Part shown: positions 35,278-48,102 of the stretch, piece by piece
How the letters are laid out: each line of letters opens with the position of its first letter
Position numbering within the stretch: position 1 is the stretch's first letter
Origin: Thysanoteuthis rhombus
Lineage: Eukaryota > Mollusca > Cephalopoda > Oegopsida > Thysanoteuthidae
NCBI GenBank assembly: GCA_963457665.1
Contig: OY735215.1
Location: 30,194,041-30,258,040, forward strand
Reading direction: 5' to 3'
Length of the DNA stretch: 64,000 nt
Program-made: the position numbers and the translations under genes
The notes under the pieces: generated by a model
What the model was told of the DNA's origin: nothing
The model's input: the letters and a program-made list of their open reading frames with translations, nothing else
Database searches by the model: none

Positions 35278-36072
35278 AGGAAGGCGTATTTCATATCACT
35301 TACTAACACCTCCCTCATCCCAGCTAATACACAGGCCGGGAGTCATTGTCAGTCTGACTTCCCCTTACTAAACATGTTTGATTTTAAAAATTTTCTCAGT
35401 CCAAAATGAAAACACGTCTGAGTAAATCAGTGTATAATGATAATTTCTCATCTCAGAAATTCAGAGAAAAATTATGTAAATAACCTTAAAAGCTGCAATG
35501 AATTGATTGAACTTTCCCCATAATATTCTATCATAAAACTTGAAAAATGTCTGAACAAAAATATTTTTGTATCAGGAATCAATAGAAATTAAGGAAAAAA
35601 AACCTTTTTGTCTTCATGCAATTACACAGCAATACTTAAAATTTGATTTTAAGGGTCAAAATTTCAAGAAGGGACATTGTGAAAACTAACATATATTCAA
35701 TTATGAGCAACATTCTTCAACTTGATAAGTGAGTTTGTTTATTATTGGAAAAAATCATTTGAACATGAATGTGACTGCATTGAAATGATTGATTCAATCA
35801 GGTAGTTCTCTTTCCATGAAAAATTCATCTAGATGTTGAAAAATAACTTTGAAGAATATGCCCTACTCGCAAGCTTATAATCACTGACTTACCTCATTGG
35901 GTACAGGGTGCCCTGGTTTAACATCTTCCCAGACAAAACACCTTGTCAATCCAATCCATCTTTAAAGTCACACACGTTTAGTAAGGGCAAGTGAGACTGA
36001 AAATGACTCGCGACCTGTGTATTAGCTGAAGATGAGGGAGGTGTTGGTAAGTGGTATGAAATACGCCTTCCT
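35278..36072. mobile_element. Non-autonomous DNA transposon with about 105-bp inverted ends
   Basis: AGGAAGGCGTATTTCAT at 35278 is matched by its complement ending at 36072. The two arms stay alike for about 105 bases, including ACACCTCCCTCATC and GCTAATACACAGG on the left arm. There is no transposase frame. The unit is 795 bp, and the immediate flanks do not show an obvious target duplication. An inner segment near 35410-35460 resembles the complement of the start of repeat family 3. Confidence 0.8.
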
Positions 36073-36348
36073 CATGAGGGCTATCTTTGTGGATAATAGC
36101 AACATTGGCAGGTGATGACAAACGGTGGGTTACAAATTTTCACCCATGGTAAATGAAGGCAGTAATCACAGCCTGTCACCTGATCAAACGCTGCCCTTCC
36201 ATTCATTACTGAAAATATTTTTGCTATTGCATATAATGGATTTTTCAAATATGTGAGCAGACTGACCACACTTACCGCAAAGTTCAATGACTTCACTGAA
36301 GATTGTACCTAGAGACCACAAGTTTTTGAAGATGGATGCCTAGCTTTG

Positions 36349-36867
36349 AGGTCTGTCTGGAAAGTATCCAGCCTTTTATCAATAATAGAAAAAAAGCCTA
36401 CCTAGGGCAATATTGACTTAGTCTCCTTCAAAGAACTTAGGACCTCACACACTAATACAAATGTCTCTTCCACTTTTCAAAACAGTCTTCACGGTCCTCT
36501 CTTGGAGTCTCAATCAACTGCTCTCTTTTATTCTAATAAATCTCATTTACAGTTTGAAATCTCTTTGGGGAAAGCCAGAAGTTGCAGGGAGCCAAATCTG
36601 TATTGTAGGGATTGGAAGACTCGGGTCATGTGATGTTTTGCCAAAAACCTCAGCATGGGATATGGAAAATGGGCAGGCTCTGTCATTATGAATTTAACTG
36701 TTTCCCAGAACACGCAATCATACAAAGGCATCTCACTGCCATAGAGAGAGTAAACGTTCATGCATATGCAGTAAGGTCCCTTCTAGTTGGTCGCTAAGTT
36801 ACATCGAGGCTACATAACTGGCTCTTGAGCTATTCAAATAGGTTGGATACTCTTTGGATAGACTTTG
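36349..36867 (-). mobile_element. Internally deleted mariner-like element with both ends
   Basis: Left end GGTCTGTCTGGAAAGTATCC and right end GGATACTCTTTGGATAGAC are inverted repeats of mariner type. The minus strand keeps traces of the transposase C-terminus, aligned base by base with the element at 7495. The right interior (AGCTATTCAAATAGG and the sequence before it) matches the complement of 21412-21480. At about 519 bp it has lost most of the transposase. Confidence 0.7.
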
Positions 36868-38462
36868 TATATTCATATCTACTTCTCAGTGGGCACCTGG
36901 TGTACAAGGAAGATCAGCAAAATGGACTTGCTTGACCATACTCTAGTGTGGTACATTCAGTCTTCACAATGTACCTTAATCTGGTGACCCTGTGACATAC
37001 TGAGGGCTGAAAATTTAAACATTTACTCCTGTTTATGTCTAGAGAAAATGTTCAGGTTTATAGTGGAAGGGGGCTCAATTTACAATGTACGTTTTTACTA
37101 AATTGGGCTCCTTAGTTTGTGTCCAACAGCATTCAAACTTTTTAGTGACCATGGGCCGACAAAGGGCAAGAGAAGTAAATTATTCATTGATCACTCCTTA
37201 TTTGAAAATTTTTATTGATCATCCCCCAACATGGCATGCTGCCAAAAGACATTGGTCACATGACAGTTTCTGTTGAGTGACTGACCATACCTATATTCAT
37301 ATCTATCATTTATAGACTGTTTATAGCTATTTTCTAAGTGTTGTTCATGGCTCAAGGCCACAAATATGGGGAACTCAGTGAGGAACGAACTGACTACTCA
37401 ATAATAATTGATTTGTGAGACCAGTATGCTAACCCTCATGCCTCCATAAGATGCTCCTATCATTCTGTTAGTATCAGTCTATCTGAGAATGTTCTTGAAA
37501 GAGTTATGCATTTGTTTCCACTGTCAATAGTAAATGTTTGAGTTCAAGTGAGAGGCCACAAGTTTGAATGCTGATTTCCAGGGCTAGCATCCCTTTCCTT
37601 TGTAATAGACTTATACCACATACTCCACCTATCTACCCACCTCTTTCTACTCCTTTGCGTTTGCTACATTCCTTCATGTAAAATCTGATATACCATAGAT
37701 ACAGATGTGATCTGTCTTAATCCATTTAATTACCAGAATATTCATAGAGTACTTTTTATATTTTAAATTAATTTTTTTTTCAGCTGAGAAATGGCATGTG
37801 CAAATGTAAAATAATGATGTATAGATTAGATTATCTATGTATGACATTTACTGTTAATCTTCTGTGTGTTTACTACTAGATGATGCACCTGTCTATGCCA
37901 GCTTGGATATCCAAAGAGTCGATAAAGAATACCATCTCATATCACTTTGAGCTAGCAACATTATAAGTGCTTTACCAGGCTAAGGAGCCAAGTCTGTCCT
38001 GCTATTTTACCCATGAATTTTCCTGTTCACACATGCAAGTTTGTAGCAGAAATTTCAATCTTATAGCTTATTCATATGGGAAAAACAAGTCCGACCAAAA
38101 TGTAAATGTAGATAGGCAAGTTATTTCCCCTTAAATCAGTTACACTTTTCTTTTTACATAATTTCCGCCAGGTGAGGTCAAAATCTAATCACTTCTTCCT
38201 AAGCACGTTAATCCCCCTGTAGATGCTGTGTAAATACAGAAACCTCTTATACCAAGGTGAAACAAATAAAATGTATAAGTGAGAAATTAAACATTTCTGA
38301 AATTTTCGGGGGGGGGGGGTAGAAAAGGAAAAAATAGGTGGCCTTGAAAAGGTGCATGAGAGTTCTAAAATAAGTCTTTTTTAAAAATTTTGTTACAACA
38401 CATATATATTGAAATGGATTAGTGATGATTTTATTTATAGGCAAACACTGTGACACCTCTCA

Positions 38463-38463
<1 letters not shown>
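36868..38463. other. No gene seen; possible tRNA-like fragment
   Basis: Mostly unremarkable DNA. The minus strand of 37330-37445 reads GAGGGTTAGCATACTGGTCT, an A-box-like stretch, with a weak B box further on. A short piece near 37975-38010 matches the body of SINE family 4. A G10 run is at about 38309. Confidence 0.35.

Positions 38464-38516
<53 letters not shown>
38464..38516. repeat. (TA)n microsatellite
   Basis: About 52 bases of uninterrupted TA. Confidence 0.97.
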
Positions 38517-38517
<1 letters not shown>

Positions 38518-39324
38518 GTACTCAGAGTAAGGTCACCTCGTGGAAGCATACCAATATTTTTTAAAAGATATTATTACTATTAGTAATGTGAAAATGATGA
38601 CGATAAGTTGGCACTTTTTGTTAAGTAGAATTATACTAAACATCGACCAATGTAATTATTTTCGACGAGTCATTTTTCAAGTCCAAGGGAAATAACTCAT
38701 ATTTTTCATGTGGACTCATCAAGATAGGGCTCCACCACATTACATTTGAACTTTTCTAGACAGGACATTCCCAAGAAAATGGACCATCCAGATCTCCCGA
38801 TTTGACTACTTCGGAGATTCCTATTGGATCACTTCAAACCAATGGTTTATGCTGGAACAATACTGGCACTAAAGGTCAACATCACAATAGAAATCAATGC
38901 AATAAGAATGAATAGGTCTACTGACAAATGGGCATAGGTCTTGTGTAAACCAAGAACAAAAGTCTTCAGGAGTAGATGGATTTCAATTCGAATACTTATT
39001 GTAAGTATTCAAGTTGAACATTGATTTAAAAATGGTTTAGTTGTTGATGTACGTATGAACTGTCTATGGGTCCAACAATCATGTTTCTGAAAATTTTACC
39101 TTCATCCTTTATTGCATAAAATTGTTTGATAGCACACACATAAGATCTGATCTAAGTGTATAATATGTATCATACATATCAGCTAACTAGAAATTTGATC
39201 TGTTTAGATCTTGATAATGCTTATGGGTCAGTAAAACGAATGTTGATAGAGAATGCAATTGGATTTTACAGAGTTCTATAAGTAGTGAGAAGTTTGATAT
39301 TGATGTATGTGTATAGGATTTTTT

Positions 39325-39541
39325 AATTTAAAATATTAAAAAAACTTTGTGGCAATGGTTTGGTTATATTGTAAGAATGTCAGACAACTGTAAGACATCA
39401 TGGATCCCCAGAGATCATATACAAACTGTGGCCAACAGAATATAAGATGTTGAGATAAACTAGACAAGTTCAGAAAGTACTGGACCCGTGACACCCATGA
39501 TAGAGTGATCTGGCGTTCAATGATGGACACTAAGAGGCTAC

Positions 39542-39582
<41 letters not shown>
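39325..39582 (+). mobile_element. RTE-type LINE 3' end with (GAT)n tail
   Basis: TGGATCCCCAGAGATCATAT, GACAAGTTCAGAAAGTACTGG and GACACCCATGATAGAG match the LINE 3' ends at 14.7 and 23.2 kb. The short terminal GAT repeat has expanded here to about 13 units (39542-39582). Confidence 0.8.
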
Positions 39583-39583
<1 letters not shown>

Positions 39584-39689
39584 GTGTCAAATCTCACATG
39601 GAGCATTTAATAAACTTTCTACAATAGCTCTTCAGTTGGGTTAGGATGAAAATTAAGCTCACTAAATGTCTATCTTTAATTTTGTTTGT

Positions 39690-39925
39690 TTATTCCTTAG
39701 ACTGCTTGTGGGACATAGGATCACAACCACCCTGCTGTGGTTTCAGTAGCAAGTTGGTTATGGGGTTCTTTTAGATGGACTACAGGGTTCCAACTGCCTT
39801 GCTATTTACCTGTAGCTGGGGGAAGGAGTGGATTCATGCTTTTCCCAAGGGCATTAGCGCAGAGTGAATGTAAACAGCCTTGGCTGAAAGTAGAGGGCAA
39901 TCAAGGAAATCAAGTTTTCCATTGA
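39690..39925 (-). repeat. SINE family 4 (copy 2, partial)
   Basis: TTGCTATTTACCTGTAGCTG, GGATTCATGCTTTTCCCAAG, GGCATTAGCGCAGAGTGAAT and AAACAGCC match 29810-30180 and 63225-63600 in order. The tRNA-like end is degraded. Confidence 0.6.
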
Positions 39926-40374
39926 TAGGAATAAATTTCATTCAAGATGCATTAAGAGCCTTGATTGTTGTTACTCAATACTTATTTCTAATTGCCATCA
40001 CTGGGAGGATGTAATGAAATGATTGAAAGATATCTTAAATTCCATTGATGAATGTGATGTCATTACCAAAGATAAATTGGGTGTGTGTATTGTGGTTCAA
40101 TTACCAGAATATTATGACTGTTGCACAAAACATCACAAAAATTGAAATACTGGAGCAATTTATCAGTGAATATCTGAAAAAAAAGTCTGCAAGTACCTAT
40201 CTCCTTAACCTTTCTGAGAATCTTTGGACATATATATCCTGAGTTAACTACAACTAATGGGATATAAATATTCTATAGATATCTTCTAGAAGACTACTAA
40301 TTCGGTCATTAATCTCCTTAATAGGTTAGTCTTGAAAAGATTAACAAACTATTATTAAAATCAAACCTGACTAC

Positions 40375-40500
40375 CCTCTGGTCAAAGGGATGTGATTTAC
40401 AACCTGGGTCAAGTTGGAATGGAAAAACAACTGAAAAATTAAGGTGAAGTTAAATAGAAGCCAAAAATTAATAATTATGGTTTACAATACATCTAATAAA
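40375..40500 (+). repeat. SINE family 1, internally deleted copy
   Basis: Contains the pieces AAAGGGATGTGATTTACAAC, AACAACTGAAAAATTAAGGT and AAAATTAATAATTATGG, but lacks the middle of the family body. Confidence 0.5.
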
Positions 40501-40616
40501 AAATACTTTACTGATACTGATACTACCATTACATAAACCAAAACAAATATGGCGCAGAGATATTGGGATAAGGAATAGGTCTGAAAGTTGGATTTGTACT
40601 TCTACAAAACATCAAA

Positions 40617-40860
40617 AGCTCTCGTGGCTGAGCTAGTAGAGCAGCTGGTGCATCAAACCTGACTTTGACTCAGTAAAAGGGATGTGGGTTGTATTGAGAG
40701 CTTATTCTTTACTTCTGATCTGAGCTGTTTCGCCCACTGCCTCACGAGATTGACAGTCTGAGTCAATTTGTGATTAAAAAAAAACAACTGAAAAATTAAG
40801 ATGATGGTAAATAAAGGACAAAAATCAACAATGATTCCGTAAAGTACATATCATTATTTA
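40617..40860 (+). repeat. SINE family 1, copy with a tRNA-like head
   Basis: Starts AGCTCTCGTGGCTGAGCTAG (A-box-like), with GGGATGTGGGTTGTATTGAG before GAGAGCT. AGCTCTC and GAGAGCT can pair as a seven-base acceptor-like stem. The body and the tail AACTGAAAAATTAAGATGATGG follow. The B box has decayed, so it is not a working tRNA gene. Confidence 0.7.
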
Positions 40861-41645
40861 ATGGTTTTACAGATTGCAGACTTGCAGAAGATTCAGAAAA
40901 CTACCTTACTTTTCAAGCTGAGATAATGTTAACCACTCAGCATTCTTTATCCTCTGGTCAGTTGATTCAAGAAAATTTACATTGTTGAATTAATGCCTCC
41001 TTTTGGAGATAGTATTGACAAGACATAAACTGGAAAAAAAATGAAGATCCTCAAGAAGAACATGACTAGATGATGAATATATTTCCTATTGAAGTTTGAT
41101 GTTGAGGTTTTGTTCTGAATTCACCCTTGCGTATCTGGCTAAACATTGATTCTCTACATCAAAGAAGAGGATATGTATAAAGACTCCCCAATTGGGCATA
41201 GGCTGTATATTTATGGGTCTGATGTAAAAACCAACTAAGTCTGGTGATACTGTAAGGTGACAAGTATCTGGGGTTAGTGGTAATGATATCTATGCCCTGA
41301 AACCATGCTTGACCCCTGGGTCATCTTTTGGTGAAAGTTTTGTCGGAGGTAATGCAGCTGTCTTTGGAGTAGTAGTTACATTTAATTATGATGTAATGCA
41401 TATGTATATATACACCTATGCATGTATATATATGAGGTGTTATTAAAAAATTTAGAGGAGTTGAAGTGGGAAATAGCTTCCTCAAAGAGAGAAAAATTGA
41501 TTGAAAATGGGCTTCTTCATATTGTGGTGGAATGATTTTGAGACCTATATAAAACATCCAGCGAGACATTGGCAACACTGAGTAACTTGACAGATGAACA
41601 GATCAATCAATCACTTCAATTTTCATTTATTTTGAGGTCACACTG

Positions 41646-41834
41646 TGTATGCATATGAATTGTAAGATAATCATATAAGACATGTAGCTCATGGGGTTAC
41701 TTCCCTGGCCACCTGAATCTCTGATATGTAAGAACACTTTAGCAGTTGTACCTAACATATTAGTAGAGTTAACATCAGTCTAAAAACCTTCACCTTATTT
41801 ATTTTCATATTTTGGATCAATCAACAAATATTTC
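41646..41834 (+). repeat. 5' LTR of the Ty3/gypsy remnant
   Basis: TGTGTATGCATATG through GGATCAATCAAC. The end points are approximate because the two LTRs have diverged. Confidence 0.65.
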
Positions 41835-43651
41835 AGAAGTTGACAAGAATTCTCACAACTGCCAGCACCAATGTCCTGCATGGGAAATGTAAAGAAAAAT
41901 TCCCAAACGTGGCTACAGAAATTAGAATTGTATCTCGTGGCTTCAGAAAAAGTTGATAAACAAGCTGTGATAAAATGTGCACTCTTCCTAGACTTGGTGG
42001 GAGAAGAGGCAATAGAACACTTTGATTTTCATAGATGAAGAGAAGGATAATTACAAGACACTCATACAAAAGTTCTATGGATTTGTCACAGGAGAAAAAG
42101 ACATCGCTCATGAAAGATTATTAGTTAATGGACATGTATAGAAAGAGGATGAGACACCTCTCATTTGTCAGATTTGCGATCACAGGCATAGAAGTGAGAA
42201 TATGGCAACATTAAAGACAATATTATAGGTGACCATATCATAATTGGAATCTGAAGTCACAAAACAAGGAGAAGACTGATAGATATACAGAATTTAAGTT
42301 TCAAAAAAGGTAAACACTTGCAAGAAATTACTGTGAGTTGTGTACTTGACACAAAGAATATGGCATTAGTCAGTACAGTACACTTGACCTTGCCATAATC
42401 ACTATTGCACACATAAGGGCGTGGCAGAACACAGCGTAACTATAGTTGAAGGAAACACACAATTCACTATGGTTAGTGAATCTGTCAATAGAGGGTGCCA
42501 TAGTACCGTTAAAACTTGACACAGGCAATGACGTGAAGATTCTACCTATGTTTTATTACAATAGAATGAAAACAAAGCCAAAATAAACCCAGCTAAAGTA
42601 AGCCCGATATTATATACCTTGGATGGAGTGCCAATCTCTGGTAAAGTGATTGTAACCATTGAAAGAAAAGTTATGCTGCATAAAGTTTGTTCCATAATCA
42701 CACATGAAAATCTTCAGCCCGTACTATTCAGACATATACCAGATACCAACATGTCTTGCATCAGCAGAATATCAACAGTTTGCAACTGACTGGGATTTTT
42801 AAATCTCTAAATCACCACACTACCCACAATCAAATGATCTTGTGGAAAAAAAACTAAGAAAACAGTGAAAAACATTCTACATAAATGAGAATCTGTCTCA
42901 GGGATTATTAATTCTTTGTGGGACACCAGGAGATCACGGGGCATTGCCAGCAAAGATGCTGATGGAGAGAAAATTAAGAAGCAATTTACCCAGTTGTCCA
43001 AAACAAAAAAAGAAGAGTATAGCACTAAGAGCAAAAATACAATGGGTTCCTAAATGGAAATTCTATTATGATTGTTGCGGAGCTCAAGGGCTCCGACCAC
43101 TGAATGTCTGTTTCTGAGATCCAGAGCCTAATAAGAGGAGTGGACCGGGGATAGAACATGCAGAGATAGCACCAAAATCATTTCAAGTTTGAAGTTGAAA
43201 AAGAAGAGATGCTGAAAACATAGAAAGAAATGCAAGAGGAGAAAAAGCAGCAGAACACTCATTGTCATGGTTTTTACTAAAGCTACACAAGCTCAGTGAA
43301 CAGAACATGTCATTAGAGCATTAGTCTATATCTGTGCATCCAGATGAACAGATACAGTTCAACTGATCAACAAGGTGTGGCAACTCCCTAGACCAAAACC
43401 AGTTCAGCAGTTACTATGCTCTGGCCGTACTGTTAAAGCACCGGACAGACTGAACTTGTAAGAAGATCACACAATGATGGCATTGATATTTTTACACATA
43501 AACAAAAGTGAACTGCTTTCCTTTTCCATGTTCTTTTGTTTTAGAAGCTTAATTTCTCCTCTCATCTAAGCAAAGGTCATTTGATTGATATTCAAGTCAG
43601 TAAAAAAACTCAAATTAGATTATAAACATTTTTACAAACTTTATTACCATC

Positions 43652-43850
43652 TTGAGGGTTAAAATGCAAGATAATCATGTACGGCATCAAACTCACAGAG
43701 TTACTTCCCTTGCAACATAACTCTCGTACATGTAAAAACATTTTAATAGTTTTACCTCGTGTTTTAATTAAGTTAACATCAACCGAAAACTGTCTCCTTA
43801 TTTATCTCTAATTTTGGATTAATTGTCTAATATTATATGAATGACTCCAG
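43652..43850 (+). repeat. 3' LTR of the Ty3/gypsy remnant
   Basis: Matches the 5' LTR in order: AGATAATCATGTACGGCATC, GAGTTACTTCCCTTGCAAC, CATGTAAAAACATTTTAATAG, AAGTTAACATCAACC and CCTTATTTATCTCTAATTTTGG. Confidence 0.65.
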
Positions 43851-44354
43851 GTTGTTTTGAGTTACATAATCCATTATAGCGAGGAAGGGCTTTAAAGTGC
43901 ATATAAACTATTTTCTCGATAGAGCTCAACACTGAATTTTGATTGTCCTTTTTCGTTGAATCTAAGTTTAACTTGTTTTAGCGATTTGTAGTGCTTTAAT
44001 ATTCAAGGTACAATGGGTGGAAGAGTTGTTATATCTTTCCACAACAGATAAAGAGTCTTTGAGAGTATAAATTGAACTTTCAGGAATCAGATTTCATTCT
44101 CTCATTGTATCTGGATCTGTTCCAAAGCAAATTAAAAAATTCTCGTCTCCAAATAATGGATTTCAGCAAAAAAGAAAAAAATCACTCATAAGTCAAACAA
44201 ATTTATTTTATTGATTTTATTTTATTTTATATTTTTATCAGATAACGCATTGTCAACAATTATTAATTTTTGGTTAGTATTTTCTTTCATCTTAATCTTT
44301 ATTACTTCTCTTTGCAACTACTCTGGCTGTCAGTTTATGACAGTAAGTAAACAA

Positions 44355-44770
44355 CACTGATTGGTGAGACTCAAACTCACTTCCCTTTTGCTTCAGGTAA
44401 GCCTGATTATCGGTACCAGCTGCTGTGCTGCCTGAGCTATAAGAACTTATTGTTCCTAATACAGCAAAGGTACATATAAACAGTATTAAATATGGAAATG
44501 AGCTGCAAAGAAAATGAAAGGTTAGATTTAAGGGTTGGATTTGATTTTCAGCCAACCATAAAGGTTTTTGTATCAGCAGCTGGTATTGATAACCAGATTT
44601 CCCTAAGGTTAATGGAATGTATATCTTACTGAGAGCTTATGCTTTATTTCTGATTTGCGCTGTTTACTAACTGCTGCAGACTGATAGCCTGAGTAAAGAT
44701 GAAGAGCGACTAAAATTAAGATGGAAGAAAATATTAGTACAAATATTGATAATGGTCAAACAATTTTATT
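44355..44770. repeat. tRNA-like fragment (-) followed by SINE family 1 copy (+)
   Basis: The minus strand of 44360-44450 reads GTGAGTTTGAGTCTCACCAA (B-box-like). From 44560 on the plus strand, GAGAGCTTATGCTTTATTTC, GACTGATAGCCTGAGTAAAG and TTGATAATGGTCAAACAA match the family-1 body and tail. Confidence 0.55.
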
Positions 44771-45315
44771 TTTTTGTAAACTTTGAATTTTGCCAAAAAC
44801 TGAGACAGAGAAACAAAAAATAATGAACAAAAATGATTCAATAGGGTTTTTTATAAATAATAATTCTAAATGTCCATTTTAAAAAATCCCTGATTGCTTG
44901 ATTTTTTTGTCTAATTAAAAAAAGAAAAATTAGTGAAGGATTCAAGCTTGGTGCTTGACCATAAAATCATGATTCATTCCTCTTGAAAATGCCAAATTAT
45001 CTTTATAATTCTCCACGAATGTTTTCAGTAGCTCTTAGGGAGATCAACTGTCAAACCCAGTAAATAAATATGACCTTATATATAATCATTAAAAACTTTT
45101 CTCTTTTTTTTTCAAGCATTGACACACATGGGAGAAAAGTAGCCAAATCTAGTCTTTGGTTCAAGCTAAATAATTTCTCATCCTAAACAAAACTCCATCA
45201 TCCTTGGAAAGAATTAGGATTCTAGAAAATCTAATTGGTCTATTGAATTTGGATTCAAGAAAAAACTGAGAAAATCTCTGCTCAAGCAGAACATTGGGGG
45301 CACAAACTTTGGTCC

Positions 45316-45621
45316 TTATAAAGGGTAATTCCTTAGAAAGGGTTTTTCATGAAAAGGACAAAATATTACATACTTCTGATTCTGTTCTAGCACAATTGGT
45401 CCTACCAAGTGACCAAGCCTATGTTCCATGTAACCAGAATCAGCTGAATCGGAAATACTGGAGGGACTAATGAAGTGTTTTAGTTGAAAAAATTGTGTCA
45501 TAGATAATGTCCTCTTCAAAAATATTTTCCTCTTCAAAATGCCTTCATGTCTGGAATAAATGACTGGGTTTGAAGAATCACCAAATCTTACTTCTTCAAT
45601 TTCAATCAAAGTTGGATCCAT
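45316..45621 (-). CDS. Unrecognised frame just downstream of transporter copy B
   Basis: An open frame of 101 codons from the first ATG (45619-45621) begins 23 bases after the stop of copy B, in another frame. It contains IEIEEVRFGDSSNPVIYSRH, then LKRTLSMTQFF, then SDSADSGYMEHRLGH. It could be chance 3' UTR sequence, an alternative C-terminal tail, or a separate small protein. Frames of this length are expected a few times by chance in this AT-rich DNA. Confidence 0.2.
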   Translation of the reverse strand: MDPTLIEIEEVRFGDSSNPVIYSRHEGILKRKIFLKRTLSMTQFFQLKHFISPSSISDSADSGYMEHRLGHLVGPIVLEQNQKYVIFCPFHEKPFLRNYPL

Positions 45622-45643
45622 TTGTAAGTCCAAACCTTTTTTT

Positions 45644-48047
45644 CTACAGTGATGTCTCTGTCTGAGAGACTTGCTTAACTTTGCAATGCTTATAAATACT
45701 CATGCCAACGAATAGGCCCATCTCTATGACACTAACAATAAACACAAAATACATCAAATTGTTTTTTCCATCTTCAGTGAATGTCAGTGCTTCTACATAT
45801 GGTACAACAAGCTCTCCAAAGGCATTGGCTATCAAACTAGTTGAGAGGATGACAACATCAAGTTCCATGAAAGTGCTGACCCAGGCAATCACAGATGGCA
45901 AAAAGGAAGACTGGAAGAATCCATAACCGCTTGTCCCAACCCAAAGAAGGACTTCTACTTGCGCCATCTGGTGGATAAGCAGAATACCAGCAAAAAAGAC
46001 TAAACCAACAAAATTAATTCTGAGAAGAATCTCTAAATTTAAGAAATTAGAAAGGATCATGTTGAAAATTCTTCCAATGAGCATAAAACCCCAGAAGAGG
46101 GCTGTTATGTAAGCCATTGTGGTTTTACTAAGTGATAAAGGTTTTAAGGTACCATAAAGTGTGAGTACATGGCTGTAGCCGATGACACTGCCAAAAACAG
46201 GAACGTGGAACAGAAACAAAAGTACAATCATGATCCACCTATTTTTCCACCCGACAAATTTTGCTGTCTGCTTTTCAGCTATTATGTTATAATCATCAAT
46301 GACAGTCTCAAAGCAATTGTTGGATACAGAATACACGAAGAAAGCAATCATAGGTGGCATGAGTATCAATGCTGTTAAGCTGTATGGGATTATAATCTGC
46401 GTTGGTGTCTGTGAACATGTATCCATCGTACAATTACTTATTGATGTGATGTTTGAACCTGCTTCAATAATCCACTGACTCTGGAAAGGTTGCACAACAA
46501 ATGGGATGAGAAAGGAAGACAAAGATGCTGATATAGGAATAACCAACATGTGCCAGCCATTTTGTTTTGGGAAGAGATGAAGACAAAGTGTGTAGACAAC
46601 TGGAAGAGAAATTAAGGAGATGTAATATTTTGTTCATTCAAATAGAGAATTCAGGTATTAATTGTAATTTACAGGCAAGAAAAAATGCACTGAAAGAGAA
46701 AAACAAAGATTAAAATGATGTTTTCATTTTATCTCAACTTGTGTATAGTTCTGACAAGAGTCATTAACACTCAAAGAGTTTTCCAGATGATTGCACTTCT
46801 TCTTGCAGTTAAAACAACGTCTCAGCCAATCCATTCTACAGCCTTCTCCAGGGTTACTAACCAAATGTGATGGTCTCCGTTTACAACCATCACATTCGGA
46901 TAGTACATCTGAAGAAGGCCGTAGAATGGATCAGTCAAAACATTGTGTTGTATGATGTTAAATTATTTTAAATAAATTAAAATCTTTCCCATCAAGCTAT
47001 TTTTAAGATATAAAGGAAGGAAGTACTTCAAAGAAAATTGTTGTATGCAATGAATATCTAATTTAAAAGTATAAAGAAAAAAAAAGTGTAGTCAGCTAGA
47101 CTAAAAAAAATGAAGAAACCTATGTTGACAGTCCTGGTGACAGCTTTGGTAGGTGGTTCCTAATAGTTTGTGTGTGTGTGTGGTTAGCATGTTAGAAATA
47201 TAAATTCTTAGGAGTGAATTCAATTCACAATGTAGCCTTGAGCCAAAAAGTAAAGTCAAACAAATATGTATTTTTATCAATTAATCTTTTTTTCATATAT
47301 TCACACATGGAGAAAATTAATTTAAAAGATTCTACCCCAAGATAGATTTTCTCTCTTGACCATAGTGATCATTCCCTATTTAAAGTAGTGAGAATAATTT
47401 TTTACGAATTCTCTAATGAAGGTGTTGTTTGAGGCCTGTTATTTTAATTTCTAGTTTATTTTCTGACTCGTCAATGAATCGTTTATTACGATATCAAAAG
47501 AGGTATAATTATTTCGATTCCTTTTTTTCTCTTTGACCCAAGATTTGTTTACTACATCAACTTAATATGGTAATGACGATATTATTCTGTACTTTTTCAT
47601 TTGAGTGCAATTAAGTAGATATAATAATTAAAATCAGAAGTTTACAGATGAAAAAAAAGGGTGAGAAAGAGAACCACACTCACATAAAGAATATTCAAGA
47701 GATTAAATGAAAAGTAATTTAATTTGTGAATGTTGTATAAAGGTATAAGTACTCTGTATCAGGGTTTCTCAAACTTTTTGCACTCGTTGAACTCCTAAGA
47801 CTGAGCAAAATATTTTTAGAACCTAAAAGATATACATATATATCTATATAACTGGCTGGTTGCTGACAAGTGCGAGAGGCACGAAATGTTTACATTCACA
47901 GAGTACATGCCCTTGTAAATGTCATTTTTTATATATCAATAGCTCACTCTACTGTGTTAAATTTGAGCACTGTGATTAAACATCTATAACAGATAAGATA
48001 TGTTTTCATTTGTTTTCTGTTTGTTTATAACAAAAGAGAAAATATAT

Positions 48048-48102
<55 letters not shown>

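Larger units (their letters stand above)
41646..43850 (+). mobile_element. Decayed Ty3/gypsy LTR retrotransposon, internally deleted
   Basis: Two diverged direct repeats bound it: 41646-41834 and 43652-43850 (sharing AGATAATCAT, GTTACTTCCCT, TGTAA, GTTAACATCA, CCTTATTTAT). The inner part shows gag-like words (EKFPNVATEIRIVSRGF, then FLDLVGEEAIEHFDF) near 41890-42035. Next is a protease-like stretch near 42500-42715 (ending with ILYTLDGVPISGKV). An integrase C-terminal stretch follows near 42800-42960 (YPQSNDLVEKKLRKTVKNIL, then SRGIASK). The reverse transcriptase and RNase H are absent between protease and integrase. Several stops and frameshifts interrupt every frame, so it is dead. LTR divergence of roughly a third suggests an old insertion. 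Confidence 0.8.
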
